DNA of 64,000 nucleotides from Hahellaceae bacterium (GTDB taxonomy: Bacteria > Pseudomonadota > Gammaproteobacteria > Pseudomonadales > Oleiphilaceae). The DNA is taken from assembly GCA_016716085.1 (NCBI GenBank), contig JADJWY010000005.1:434001-498000 (forward strand). The letters are read 5' to 3'. Both the position numbers and the translations under genes were made by a program. The notes under the pieces were generated by a model. The model saw only the letters and a list, made by a program, of their open reading frames with translations, was not told the DNA's origin and ran no database searches. Below, piece by piece: positions 40,128 through 49,390 of this stretch (its first letter is position 1; every line of letters starts with the position of its first letter).

Positions 40128-40604
40128 TTAATTTAGGTCGACCGCGATACTATTGATTCTGCCGCCATTCTTGGGGATTACGCAAAAAACACTGATATAG
40201 CCTTCATAGGAGCTTCCTGCCACCGTTCCGAAATCCAGAATGCGATTACCGGTTCCGGACGAGTAGACCGTTTCGGAGGCCACTGATGTTCCAAACCGAT
40301 CATAGTTCACGGCAGTACACCACATATTGCCTTCAGAATCCGTAATGCTAACCTCCAGATCCCGAATGGTTCCGCTGGTATTACCGTTGGCTCGGGGAAC
40401 CGGACAGTCGACGTAGGCCCAATCCGTTCGACTGCGATTAATAATGGCGCCATATTGGTAGGCTACATTCGCGCCCAGGGTTGTCGTAGGCCCGTATACA
40501 CTCTCACAAAGCGTACCGCTGAAGGTTTCTTTGGTGACGGCGTAAGCCTCCAATGAACCTAAAGATACCAACAAGGTAAAGGCCGCCAGGTGGATTTTTT
40601 GCAT
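40128..40604 (-). CDS. Secreted protein of unknown function
   Basis: 158 residues with a signal peptide (IHLAAFTLLVSLGSLEAYA). The mature part is short, beta-rich and contains four cysteines (TLCESV, VDCPVP, MWCTAV, VFCVIP), enough for two disulfides. No family recognised. Upstream (40605-40807) are 203 bases without a gene, presumably carrying its promoter. Confidence 0.65.
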   Translation of the reverse strand: MQKIHLAAFTLLVSLGSLEAYAVTKETFSGTLCESVYGPTTTLGANVAYQYGAIINRSRTDWAYVDCPVPRANGNTSGTIRDLEVSITDSEGNMWCTAVNYDRFGTSVASETVYSSGTGNRILDFGTVAGSSYEGYISVFCVIPKNGGRINSIAVDLN

Positions 40605-40807
40605 GATGATTCTTCTCTTTGTCTATGGAGGAACGAAAGATAACTGTGATGGACAGATTCACCGCCGACAACCCTGACGGCGTGACACAATGGGGCAAAC
40701 GCATTACTACAGCCCGATATCCTTTCTGGCCTTTTCCTTACGCTAACGTTCCAGTGAAAAGACGGACAGCTTGCCCGTCTGTTCACACATTTAAGCACAT
40801 GCCGACA

Positions 40808-43615
40808 TCAGTTCAAAAGCCCTTTGAGCAGGTTTTTACCGGCATCTTTAAGCGCATCCCGCTGCTTTTCCTTATCGGTTTTTTCTTCTTCTGGCTTCGC
40901 GGAATCCGTGTTGAGTTTTTTCTCCAGCAGCGTATCGAGTTTTTCGGATGCCTTGGCCTTTAACTTCTGCTCGGCATGCGCTTTGACCGCCTTTTCAATC
41001 GAGCTATTGTCCACTCCACACGAAGGGATCTTAGACTGATTGAGGTCCGCCGTGCAGGTGTAGTTCAGCGGAATGTCCACCAGCGCCGTCGCCCATTTGT
41101 TGTCTTTTTGCACAAAGGCCTCAGTGGGTTTCAGCCTAAAGTCATATTTCAGCGTGCGCTTGAGGAGATCCACGCTACCGGATCCCTGCACATCCGCATC
41201 TTTATTCAGCTGCAGGGAATATTGATTCTGCTTGAGTTTCGAGCCTTCCAGCGTAAAGTCTGTTTTCAGATCCTTGAACGGAGTTGACGCTACCAGATTG
41301 GAGGGGTCCGTTACCTTTTCATTGAATTGAGCCGCCAGCTGATAGAGTTTTGTCAGGGTCTTCAGCTCTTCAATTGCCCCTTTTTCCAGATAAAGGTCCA
41401 TATTCGCTTTCGCATTATCCACCACGCTCGACAGGGTGTTGCCCTGAGACTGGTAATCCGCACCCAGGTTGATCTTGCCCTGTGGCTGTACTTTCAAAAG
41501 GCCAAACAGAAATTCCTGGCGGGACAGAGACTTTGGAAACTTATCCGCGTTTACATTGGCCAGTTTGGTGTTGAAGGCATAGGTTGGCTGGTCTGTTCGA
41601 GCATCCACGGTGGCTTTCGTCACTAGGGTTCCGTCGTACAACGCGGCATTAGCTTTGGTTAATTGGATCAGACCGTCTTTGGCGGTCAGGGCGATCTCCA
41701 TGTTTTCCGTTTGATATTCGCGGAACACGAGCTGTTTAAGCGTAAATCGAAGGTCTGCATTCAGGCCCCGTAGGGTTTCAAGGGGAAGCAAGGGTGCATT
41801 GGGGTCACGGCTGTCTTTACCTCCAGCTGATTCACTGGGTGGCACCGGAACCGGCAGCCCGGCTTCTTTGGATTCAGGACTTGGCGGCGGCAGATAATCA
41901 TCCAGCACGATCGAATCACCGGCCAGACTGCCTTTCAATGCCTGCGATTTCAGGTCAAATGAGGCTTTGCCACTGAAGCGGGTTTTATCCAGAAGGATCT
42001 GGATGTCGTCCAGGGCCAGGAGGTTTGGCTCACCGCTCAGTTGCGTGGCAAAACTCACTTTGGTCAGTGCTTGCGGGTTAGCGGTCACGGGCGGCTCCAC
42101 ACCGAAGGTTGTCATGACCTCGCGTGGCGAAAACTCGGCAACCTTAAGTGCACCGAACACCTGCGGTGCCTGGAAATTCTTCACGCCGGGATTACCGGAA
42201 ACATGCACCTTGTTGACGGTTACTGCCAGATCATCCAACTGCACTTTCTCCTGGCTCAGATTAGCGAGCAGGTTTGTTTTCAAGGTGGTATCCAATTTCA
42301 GACCTTTAAATCCGGCCTCAATGCCCAAGCGATCCTTTTCGGCCTGGCGCGCATCAATCTTCAGCGTCGCCGCGAGTTTTTCGCCATCCATCACCAGATT
42401 AGATTTACTCAGGCTCAAAATACCGTCTTTGCCGGTCAACGCGAGATCGACGTTTTCGATGACATGTCCAGGAAGTAGCACCTTCTCGAACGTCAGAGTG
42501 ATTGCCACATTCAAGGTTTTCAGCGGCTTGAAGGGATGACGCTCACCGGAGGGTCCGGCCGCTGTACCGCTTGCAGCAGACGCCGTCTTTGCCGCTTTTA
42601 CTTTCTGAGCTTTCGTATCGGTCGCTGCGTCAGCGAGGGCGGCAGGTGGCAGATACGCGTTCACATCCAGCGTGGTACCCGCCAACGATGCATTCAATTG
42701 TTGGCTCGCCAGATCATAATCCAGCGTGGTTTTGATGCGGGTGTCGTCCAGGCCAAGTGTCATTGCCGGAATCGAGATTTTTTGCCGGTTCAAGTCCGCC
42801 TCGGCATTACCGGCCAAGGTTACATGAACCGTTTTCTGGTGTGTCGGTTCGCCCGTCACATCCAGCGCGGTATTCAGATCACGCAGGGCAAACTGCTTGA
42901 GGTCGCGGCTGATTTTAAGCTCGGTTTCCAGCGTATGTTTGAGGGCAACGGCTGGTTTTTGGTTGTCCAGCTGATAGCGCAGTGAGACCGGGAAGTATTC
43001 ATCCCAGCGCAGCGATTCCAGTGCCATATCTTCAAGTTGCAGCTTGACGGCCTGACCGGTGGATTCATCCTGATAATTCACTTCCGTATTGGCTACACGG
43101 ATCAGCGCAATATCCAGATCCGGCAAAGGCGAGGCGGTTGTTTTTGCTGTTTCCCCATCCGCGTTGGCACTGTCTTCAGCTTTTGATGCATCGGCCGATT
43201 CCGCCCCCGATTTTCGTTTCGCCTGTGTTTCGGCGATGATTTCCCAATTGCCCCGGCCCTTGGCATCTTTGCGTGCATCCAGGCGCGCCCCCTCGAGCAT
43301 GACTTTGTCCACCTGCAACTGCCCGCTCATTAGGGGAATGATCGCTACCGCGATACGCAACGAATCTACCGCCGCAAATGGATCGCCTTCGGGCAAGCTC
43401 AGATTCACCTCTCCGATTTCCACGCCCAGAATTGGAAACAGGGAAATGCCAATATCCCCTTTCAGGCTCAGGGTCATACCGGTCTGCTCCTGCACGACCC
43501 GTTCTATTTCCGGCTTGAAGTCGTTGACCAGTGAAGGCAGCGCGACCACAAGCCCCCCCAGCAAAATCAGAATAAAGAGGACAAGTCCAATCAGGATTTT
43601 TAGTGTACGATTCAT
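40808..43615 (-). CDS. AsmA-family inner-membrane/periplasmic protein
   Basis: 935 residues. One N-terminal membrane anchor (LIGLVLFILILLGGLVVALP) followed directly by the AsmA start (LVNDFKPEIERVVQEQTGM, LSLKGDIGISLFPILGVEIG). Long repetitive beta-rich periplasmic region, then the C-terminal AsmA_2 block (GLLKVQPQGKINLGADYQ). Two Ala/Ser/Lys-rich linkers interrupt it (about 145-165 and 325-345), and the C-terminal 70 residues are highly charged and helical. Family members are thought to be bridge-like lipid transporters between inner and outer membrane. Divergent from tpm. Confidence 0.92.
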   Translation of the reverse strand: MNRTLKILIGLVLFILILLGGLVVALPSLVNDFKPEIERVVQEQTGMTLSLKGDIGISLFPILGVEIGEVNLSLPEGDPFAAVDSLRIAVAIIPLMSGQLQVDKVMLEGARLDARKDAKGRGNWEIIAETQAKRKSGAESADASKAEDSANADGETAKTTASPLPDLDIALIRVANTEVNYQDESTGQAVKLQLEDMALESLRWDEYFPVSLRYQLDNQKPAVALKHTLETELKISRDLKQFALRDLNTALDVTGEPTHQKTVHVTLAGNAEADLNRQKISIPAMTLGLDDTRIKTTLDYDLASQQLNASLAGTTLDVNAYLPPAALADAATDTKAQKVKAAKTASAASGTAAGPSGERHPFKPLKTLNVAITLTFEKVLLPGHVIENVDLALTGKDGILSLSKSNLVMDGEKLAATLKIDARQAEKDRLGIEAGFKGLKLDTTLKTNLLANLSQEKVQLDDLAVTVNKVHVSGNPGVKNFQAPQVFGALKVAEFSPREVMTTFGVEPPVTANPQALTKVSFATQLSGEPNLLALDDIQILLDKTRFSGKASFDLKSQALKGSLAGDSIVLDDYLPPPSPESKEAGLPVPVPPSESAGGKDSRDPNAPLLPLETLRGLNADLRFTLKQLVFREYQTENMEIALTAKDGLIQLTKANAALYDGTLVTKATVDARTDQPTYAFNTKLANVNADKFPKSLSRQEFLFGLLKVQPQGKINLGADYQSQGNTLSSVVDNAKANMDLYLEKGAIEELKTLTKLYQLAAQFNEKVTDPSNLVASTPFKDLKTDFTLEGSKLKQNQYSLQLNKDADVQGSGSVDLLKRTLKYDFRLKPTEAFVQKDNKWATALVDIPLNYTCTADLNQSKIPSCGVDNSSIEKAVKAHAEQKLKAKASEKLDTLLEKKLNTDSAKPEEEKTDKEKQRDALKDAGKNLLKGLLN

Positions 43616-43739
43616 TGGGCATGATCCTTTTGCTTTTCGGCATTGGGTTCGTCGAGTGAAAACTCAGCCTATAAGAGCAAGGCCTGAAAATCCAGCCCGA
43701 CCGCGCCATCCTTACTATATCGCAATTCTGAGAGGCCCC

Positions 43740-44402
43740 ATGGAACCTACTTTCTGGCATGCCCGCTGGCAAAATAATGAGATCGGCTTTCACGAAGGCC
43801 AGGCCAACACCTGGTTAACAACCTACTGGCCACAGCTCTCTCCCGAGACGCAATCCGGCAAGGTCCTCGTACCTTTGTGTGGGAAAACCCATGATCTGCA
43901 CTGGCTGGTGACTCAGGGCCACCCAGTGTTAGGCGTTGAATTGAGTGAAATTGCCTGCCAGGATTTTTTTAAAGAGGCGGGACTGCACGTTGAGCCAACA
44001 CCCTGCGACGCGCATCTCCGATTCCAGTCCGGCGCCTTGAATCTGCTTTGCGGTGACTTTTTCCAACTGGATCGTGAGTCTGCAGCGGATATCAGACGGG
44101 TCTACGACCGGGCGGCGCTGATTGCACTTCCACCCGCCATGCGCGAAGCCTATGCCCGTCACCTGAGCACGCTGCTGCCAGATGGGACAGAAATGCTGTT
44201 GATTACCCTGGACTACCCGGAAGGGCAGATGAAAGGACCGCCTTTCAATGTGAGTGATGCCGAGGTCAAACGGCTCTATGGCGACGCATTCGACATTGAA
44301 CAGTTGGCCCACATTCCGATGGACGAGGCTAACTACTTCGCCAGGCGCCGGGGACTGAGCGGCGCCAGTGAAGGTGTTTTCAGACTGAAGAAACGATCCT
44401 GA
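43740..44402 (+). CDS. tpm: Thiopurine S-methyltransferase
   Basis: 220 residues, SAM-dependent. Family blocks: FWHARWQNNEIGFHEG at the start, VLVPLCGKTHDLHWL (SAM site), GVELSEIA, LLCGDFFQL, and YDRAALIALPPAMR. Bacterial members methylate thiopurines and also selenium and tellurium oxyanions, giving tellurite tolerance. The ATG at 43740 follows GAGAGG by four bases. It is divergent from the AsmA gene with 124 bases between, and convergent with the DUF4105 gene. Confidence 0.95.
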   Translation: MEPTFWHARWQNNEIGFHEGQANTWLTTYWPQLSPETQSGKVLVPLCGKTHDLHWLVTQGHPVLGVELSEIACQDFFKEAGLHVEPTPCDAHLRFQSGALNLLCGDFFQLDRESAADIRRVYDRAALIALPPAMREAYARHLSTLLPDGTEMLLITLDYPEGQMKGPPFNVSDAEVKRLYGDAFDIEQLAHIPMDEANYFARRRGLSGASEGVFRLKKRS

Positions 44403-44432
44403 ATTGAAAAGGCTCAAAAACAGACGTCGGGA

Positions 44433-46328
44433 TCAGAAGAAAAACTGCGACACCACAGCCCCTTCAGAAGCATCGTCATTCCCTGAATCATCGTAACGCC
44501 CCTTAATGCCGATACTCACCCAGGGGCGTATCTCGTAATAGAACTCGCCCATGATGCGGGTTCGTAAGAGCCCCTTCTGAAAGACATCCGCCCGCTGATT
44601 GGCAGAGAGAAGCCCACGAAAAGCCTCCTGCCGATAGACCCAGTTCAGCTCGATTCCACCTTCCAGTCGACCTCCGTCCGGCAGCTGAATGGAAGGCTCA
44701 CCTTCTGCCTTGAATAAAAACCCGAACAGATGATTGCCCAGGAGCCAACTGGGTCCGACGCCCGCCTCCAGATACGGTACCAAAGGACGGGACTCCCTTG
44801 TTTCAAACGCCCGGCGTGCGCCAAGCCCAACCTGCCAGGACAAGGGGTCAAAGAAATGATCCTTGGGGATCATTGAAATCATCTCAAGTAGCTTCAGGTG
44901 TTCGACTTCAACATCTCTAAAACTGTCATAGCCACGCAGGGCCAGCGTCATGAATTCCAGATGGGCGCCCATGCGATAGCCCAGGCCTGGGTCGGCCAGA
45001 CTGTGATAAGCAGGCCGCACTTCGAACGCCATGAACTCACGCTCACCCCGAACTCCGCCACCCAAGGTTAAACGAAAAGGCAGGTGTCCCGCATCGTCTC
45101 TGGGCGGCTCAGGTACCGTGGGACGCACATAGGTCGCCGAATATTGACTGCGCGCCTTCACCAGGTTGTAAGAAAAGGCCGCATAAGGCTCGCGGGGCAG
45201 ACGCTCATTGATGACCCGATAGCGATTCAGATCATAGGTGGTTTCCAGCACCGCAACGATTTCAGGGGGAGTGAGCCGGGTTTCCAGCCAGTAATCGTCG
45301 TTCAAAAATGCACGGGACCAAGGCTCAAGCAGGAGTGCGTCCACCGAATCCACTTGTTTCTCCGAGAGCTGGGAAACGGCATAGGCCGTGGCTTTCGCTT
45401 GCGACGGGCGGTAGGAAACCCGTTCAACCACCTCACTGTGCGCAACGAGTCGCAACGAATCCAGCGGTAAAGCCCGGTGACGCGATAACTGCTCGACCAG
45501 TCTCAAAGAGGGGCGAGCAATATCCAACAGCGCGAGCATCCGATAAGCGCTGTTTTCATCAAAAAAGTAAAAATCAAAACGCAGATCCTGCATTTCCCAG
45601 ATGGCCAGCATCAGCTGGTGGACTTCTCCAGGATGAAGATTAAGCCGGTATTCCCACTGATCGCGTTGCTCGATCTCAGTGAGATGCTCCATTTTCTGAT
45701 AATACGGCTCGACCCGGGTGAAGCCGGGATACGCTCCCGCCGCCCGCCGATAACTCGCCAGGAGCTGAGGATCCTGATCGCCCCCTTCTTCGCCATAACT
45801 GACCACGCTGGAGGACACCAGATTCTGCTCGTCTGCATCGTCCGGGTCGATGCGTAAAAATGCCTGACCAAACAGGGATGACGAATGACCCAGACTGGAA
45901 GAGACATACACAAACGTGACTGAGTGGGCATTGATATCCTCTAGCCAGTTAGTCAGCTGCGGACAGTCACGCGCGGACAGTTCTGGCAGGCGAGAGGGAT
46001 AATGCTGTCGCAACCAGGCGTAGCGGGCCGGAAAGCGGCAGCGGATCATCTGTGCAGAGGGGCCCTGCAGCGCATTCCAGAAGGCCACCAGTTCTGCTCC
46101 GGGCGAATTGCGACCCTCAGCAGTGATAAAGAAACGGGGATCATCTGCCTGGCTCTGTTTGCTAAACCCGACCCAAGTAGTGCGATAGTGCAGGAGGTTA
46201 TGCCAGTCCGGATGGCGGGATAATTGCGCCAGTTCTGCCTCGATATTGGCTGACCACGCGGCCGAAGCCGCCATTAATAGCACCAAAGGAAAAACGTAGC
46301 GTCGGAAAGCTTGCAGGCACATGCGCAT
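44433..46328 (-). CDS. DUF4105 (Lnb N-terminal periplasmic domain) outer-envelope protein
   Basis: 631 residues with a signal peptide (about 1-26, FPLVLLMAASAAWS). The central block FVYVSSSLGHSSSLFGQAFL is the DUF4105 signature; RVEPYYQKMEHLTEIEQRD and WEMQDLRFDFYFFDENSAYR follow. The C-terminal 230 residues alternate short beta strands with Gly/Arg turns and end in a Phe (SQFFF), as in outer-membrane beta-barrels. Function unknown. It is divergent from hemC with 151 bases between. Confidence 0.87.
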   Translation of the reverse strand: MRMCLQAFRRYVFPLVLLMAASAAWSANIEAELAQLSRHPDWHNLLHYRTTWVGFSKQSQADDPRFFITAEGRNSPGAELVAFWNALQGPSAQMIRCRFPARYAWLRQHYPSRLPELSARDCPQLTNWLEDINAHSVTFVYVSSSLGHSSSLFGQAFLRIDPDDADEQNLVSSSVVSYGEEGGDQDPQLLASYRRAAGAYPGFTRVEPYYQKMEHLTEIEQRDQWEYRLNLHPGEVHQLMLAIWEMQDLRFDFYFFDENSAYRMLALLDIARPSLRLVEQLSRHRALPLDSLRLVAHSEVVERVSYRPSQAKATAYAVSQLSEKQVDSVDALLLEPWSRAFLNDDYWLETRLTPPEIVAVLETTYDLNRYRVINERLPREPYAAFSYNLVKARSQYSATYVRPTVPEPPRDDAGHLPFRLTLGGGVRGEREFMAFEVRPAYHSLADPGLGYRMGAHLEFMTLALRGYDSFRDVEVEHLKLLEMISMIPKDHFFDPLSWQVGLGARRAFETRESRPLVPYLEAGVGPSWLLGNHLFGFLFKAEGEPSIQLPDGGRLEGGIELNWVYRQEAFRGLLSANQRADVFQKGLLRTRIMGEFYYEIRPWVSIGIKGRYDDSGNDDASEGAVVSQFFF

Positions 46329-46479
46329 CTAATGAAAGGATTCTACTCAGGTCTTAACAGCCCATTCCCCACAGTGAAGCATTCCAACACCGACGAATCA
46401 AGCGTTTTGGTAGGCATGGCCACCCTGATCCGGTAAACTTCGCTCACTTTTTTGGCGTGAACAAATTCAGGAGAGCGAG

Positions 46480-47406
46480 ATGTCCGGCAAGCTGGTTATT
46501 GCCACTCGGGAAAGTGCCTTGGCCATGTGGCAGGCGTTGCATGTGAAGGCACGACTCGAGTCACTGCACCCTGGTCTGGAAGTGCAGATTCTGGGTATGA
46601 AAACGCAGGGCGATAAGATTCTGGATGTACCGCTTGCCAAAATTGGTGGCAAAGGTCTTTTCGTCAAGGAACTGGAAACCGCACTGCTGTCCGGTGAGGC
46701 GGATATTGCCGTTCACTCGATGAAAGATGTGCCCATGGAATTACCGGAAGGGCTGATCCTTGGTGCCATACTGGCGCGTGAAATACCGTTTGACGCCCTT
46801 GTAAGTCACCACTATGCATCGCTCGGTGAACTGCCACAAGGCGCCATCGTCGGCACCTCCAGCCTGCGTCGTCAAAGCCAGCTGATGGCCTTGCGTCCCG
46901 ACCTGCAGATCCGCTCACTGCGCGGCAACGTGAATACCCGACTAAGCAAACTGGACGCCGGTGAATTCGACGCCATCATCCTTGCGGCGGCAGGTCTGAC
47001 CCGACTGGGCTTTGGCGAACGCATCCGCCAGGTCATTCCGGCTGACATCATGCTGCCAGCGGTCGGCCAGGGTGTTCTCGGCATTGAGTGTCGCACGGGC
47101 GATTCACACATACTGAATTTTATAGCCCCCCTGATCGACCCGGAGACGGATACCTGCGTCAAAGCTGAACGAGCCTTCAACCATCGTTTGCAGGGTGGCT
47201 GCCAGGTACCGATTGGCGGCTTCGCCACGCTTCAGGGTGACGCGCTTGAGATGACCGGTCTGGTGGCCAGCCTGGATGGGCGTGAAAAGATTCAGGATCG
47301 TCAGCAGGCCAAAGCCAGTGCCCCCGAATCACTGGGGATCGCGCTGGCCGACACCTTGCTTGCCGGTGGCGCCGACCGTCTCCTGAAAGCCGTTTACGGC
47401 GACTGA
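46480..47406 (+). CDS. hemC: Hydroxymethylbilane synthase
   Basis: Polymerises four porphobilinogens into hydroxymethylbilane. 308 residues. Conserved blocks: IATRESALAMWQA, HSMKDVPMELP, GTSSLRRQSQL and the dipyrromethane-cofactor cysteine in LQGGCQVPIGGFA. AGGAG lies eight bases before the ATG. First gene of hemC-hemD-hemX-hemY. In Pseudomonas hemC follows algR closely; here the two are 24.2 kb apart. Confidence 0.98.
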   Translation: MSGKLVIATRESALAMWQALHVKARLESLHPGLEVQILGMKTQGDKILDVPLAKIGGKGLFVKELETALLSGEADIAVHSMKDVPMELPEGLILGAILAREIPFDALVSHHYASLGELPQGAIVGTSSLRRQSQLMALRPDLQIRSLRGNVNTRLSKLDAGEFDAIILAAAGLTRLGFGERIRQVIPADIMLPAVGQGVLGIECRTGDSHILNFIAPLIDPETDTCVKAERAFNHRLQGGCQVPIGGFATLQGDALEMTGLVASLDGREKIQDRQQAKASAPESLGIALADTLLAGGADRLLKAVYGD

Positions 47407-47419
47407 TCGGGTCCGGCCC

Positions 47420-48172
47420 ATGGCACCGCGCATCCTGCTCACCCGACCGGAAGGCGAAAACGAGGCCTTGGCTGACGCACTCCGGACGGCCGGCTTAGAT
47501 GTGCGCTGTCTGCCATTGCTGGCCATAAAAATCCTCCCGGAAGACGCCCGTCAGCGTCATTTCGTGACTCAGCTGGACACCTTTCAACTGGTCATTGTCG
47601 TCAGCAAACCGGCGGCACGTGCGCTGGTCGATCTGATTGATCGCTGGTGGCCCCAGCCACCCGTTGGCCTCTGCTGGTTTGCATTGGGTCAGGGAACCGC
47701 ATCCATCCTGCAATCTGCCGGTCTGACGGTCCTGACGCCTCTGGCCGGACATACCAGCGAAGCACTGCTTGACGATGCGCGCCTTCCGGCCGATCTTCGT
47801 AGGGTTTTAATTGCCCGCGGAACCGAGAGTCGTGACGTTTTTGACCAAACTTTTACGCAACGGGGCATTCAGGTTGAACGACTGCCTCTCTACATGCGAA
47901 GCCCCATTGCCTATGCTGAGGACGATCTCCGCAAGATCCTGAATGACTGGCAACCCAACATCATTCTCACTCTCTCGGCAGAAACATTGCGCCAGCTTGT
48001 CACACTGGGCGACAATAGCGGGTATTCGCTCCGCAAAACCGGCCTTGTTGTTCCCAGCGAACGGGTTGCCGCCCTCGCCCGGGAGATCTCGGATCACGTC
48101 AGCCTCCTGCCCGACATGACATTGGCCAGCCAGGTTCAAACGCTTTGTGGCGCAATTAAAGGATCAACTTAA
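47420..48172 (+). CDS. hemD: Uroporphyrinogen-III synthase
   Basis: 250 residues, cyclises hydroxymethylbilane with ring D inversion. Sequence is variable in this family, but ILLTRPEGENEALADAL at the N-terminus, VSKPAARALVD, and LTLSAETLRQLV near the end fit, as does the place 13 bases after hemC. The Shine-Dalgarno is weak, suggesting coupling to hemC. Confidence 0.95.
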   Translation: MAPRILLTRPEGENEALADALRTAGLDVRCLPLLAIKILPEDARQRHFVTQLDTFQLVIVVSKPAARALVDLIDRWWPQPPVGLCWFALGQGTASILQSAGLTVLTPLAGHTSEALLDDARLPADLRRVLIARGTESRDVFDQTFTQRGIQVERLPLYMRSPIAYAEDDLRKILNDWQPNIILTLSAETLRQLVTLGDNSGYSLRKTGLVVPSERVAALAREISDHVSLLPDMTLASQVQTLCGAIKGST

Positions 48173-48190
48173 AACAGGTGGATAACAACG

Positions 48191-49390
48191 GTGACCGATA
48201 CGCAATCTCCCCAGATGACTCCGGCTCCGGCAGATAAAAAGCCGGCAACCCGTCCTGAAAGCCCGCGCAGTGACGCGCCCAAGCCTCCCCAGAAAACTAG
48301 CGTATGGCCGCTCTGGCTCGCCATCCTGGTGCTGCTACTCCTGATCGGTGGTGCGGCCGGATACGGCTGGATGACACTGGAACAGATGAGGAAGGATGGC
48401 CAGCGCGAGTGGGCAACGGAAGCTGACATCCTCAGTCAGGTCAACGATCTTGACGGCAAACTGCAACCTCGTTTTGAAAAGCTTCAGGGCCTGCTGATCG
48501 ATAAAGACAAGCGCATCAATGTGCTGCAACGTCAACTGGACGATGTAACACGTAGCCTCATGAGCAATGACCCGACCAATCGCACCGATTGGCTGATTGC
48601 TGAGGTTGAATATCTCCTGCGCCTGGCCAACCAGCGCCTGAACATGGAAAAGGATTTCGACGGGGCGCTGATTATCCTGCAATCTGCCGATAAAGTGTTG
48701 GCTGAAACCCGTGAAACCGGGCTTTACCCGGTGCGTAAAGCAGTCGCCGAGGAAATCCTTAAGCTGCAATCGGTTGCCCGCGCCGACCGAACGGGTCTTT
48801 ACCTCAAACTTGAGGCGCTGATCTCTCAAGTTGACGCCCTTAACCAGGATCTGTTCTTCAAAGATTCGCCGCTGATCGAACAGATGCAGAAGACGAAAGC
48901 GGAGCAGGCGAGTGGCCAGCCCGTGGCATTGACCTGGCAAGATCGGGTAAATGCGGCGCTTGAGCGCCTGGAAAAATATTTTGTCATCCGTCGTACTGAT
49001 GAGCCCGTTGAGCCATTGATGGCACCGGATCAAATCTACTATCTCCAGCAGAACCTGCGCCTGATGCTGGAGCAGGCTGAACTGGCCCTGCTGGATCGCA
49101 ATCAGGCCTTGTACGAAAGCAGCCTGGCCAAAGCCGAACGCTGGATTCGCAAGTACTTCCGTACCAATGACGCCGTAACCAAAGCCATGGTGAACACGCT
49201 CAGCACACTTAAGTCTGAAAAAGTGGATGCCGAGCTACCGGAAATCGGCGGCTCACTGCGCGTGCTCAAAGGCTTGATGGAGTCGATCTATCAACGGACA
49301 CCACCTCAGCCAGCCACACCACCTGCCGGTTCCACGACCCCCGCGCCACAACAGGCACCTGCAGCCACGGTTGAGGGAGGTAGCGCATGA
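48191..49390 (+). CDS. hemX: HemX-like membrane protein (uroporphyrinogen-III C-methyltransferase-related annotation)
   Basis: 399 residues from GTG with AGGTGG upstream. Pro-rich cytoplasmic start, one membrane segment (about 38-60, PLWLAILVLLLLIGGAAGYG), then a helical coiled-coil periplasmic domain with the family block WLIAEVEYLLRLANQRLNME. No methyltransferase residues are visible, so the old enzymatic name is not supported; the role is unknown. Ends in a Pro/Ala/Thr-rich tail and overlaps hemY by four bases. Confidence 0.92.
   Translation: MTDTQSPQMTPAPADKKPATRPESPRSDAPKPPQKTSVWPLWLAILVLLLLIGGAAGYGWMTLEQMRKDGQREWATEADILSQVNDLDGKLQPRFEKLQGLLIDKDKRINVLQRQLDDVTRSLMSNDPTNRTDWLIAEVEYLLRLANQRLNMEKDFDGALIILQSADKVLAETRETGLYPVRKAVAEEILKLQSVARADRTGLYLKLEALISQVDALNQDLFFKDSPLIEQMQKTKAEQASGQPVALTWQDRVNAALERLEKYFVIRRTDEPVEPLMAPDQIYYLQQNLRLMLEQAELALLDRNQALYESSLAKAERWIRKYFRTNDAVTKAMVNTLSTLKSEKVDAELPEIGGSLRVLKGLMESIYQRTPPQPATPPAGSTTPAPQQAPAATVEGGSA

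Noticed and set aside
43089..43739. Upstream extension of the thiopurine methyltransferase frame
   Set aside because: The extra 217 codons are antisense to the AsmA gene; the family start and Shine-Dalgarno place the true ATG at 43740.
46329..46479. AlgR-binding sites upstream of hemC
   Set aside because: No convincing match to the ACCGTTCGTC-type core was visible in the 151-base gap.
48191..49390. HemX as an active uroporphyrinogen-III methyltransferase
   Set aside because: The protein has a membrane segment and coiled-coil domain but no SAM-binding or catalytic motifs of CobA/SUMT enzymes.
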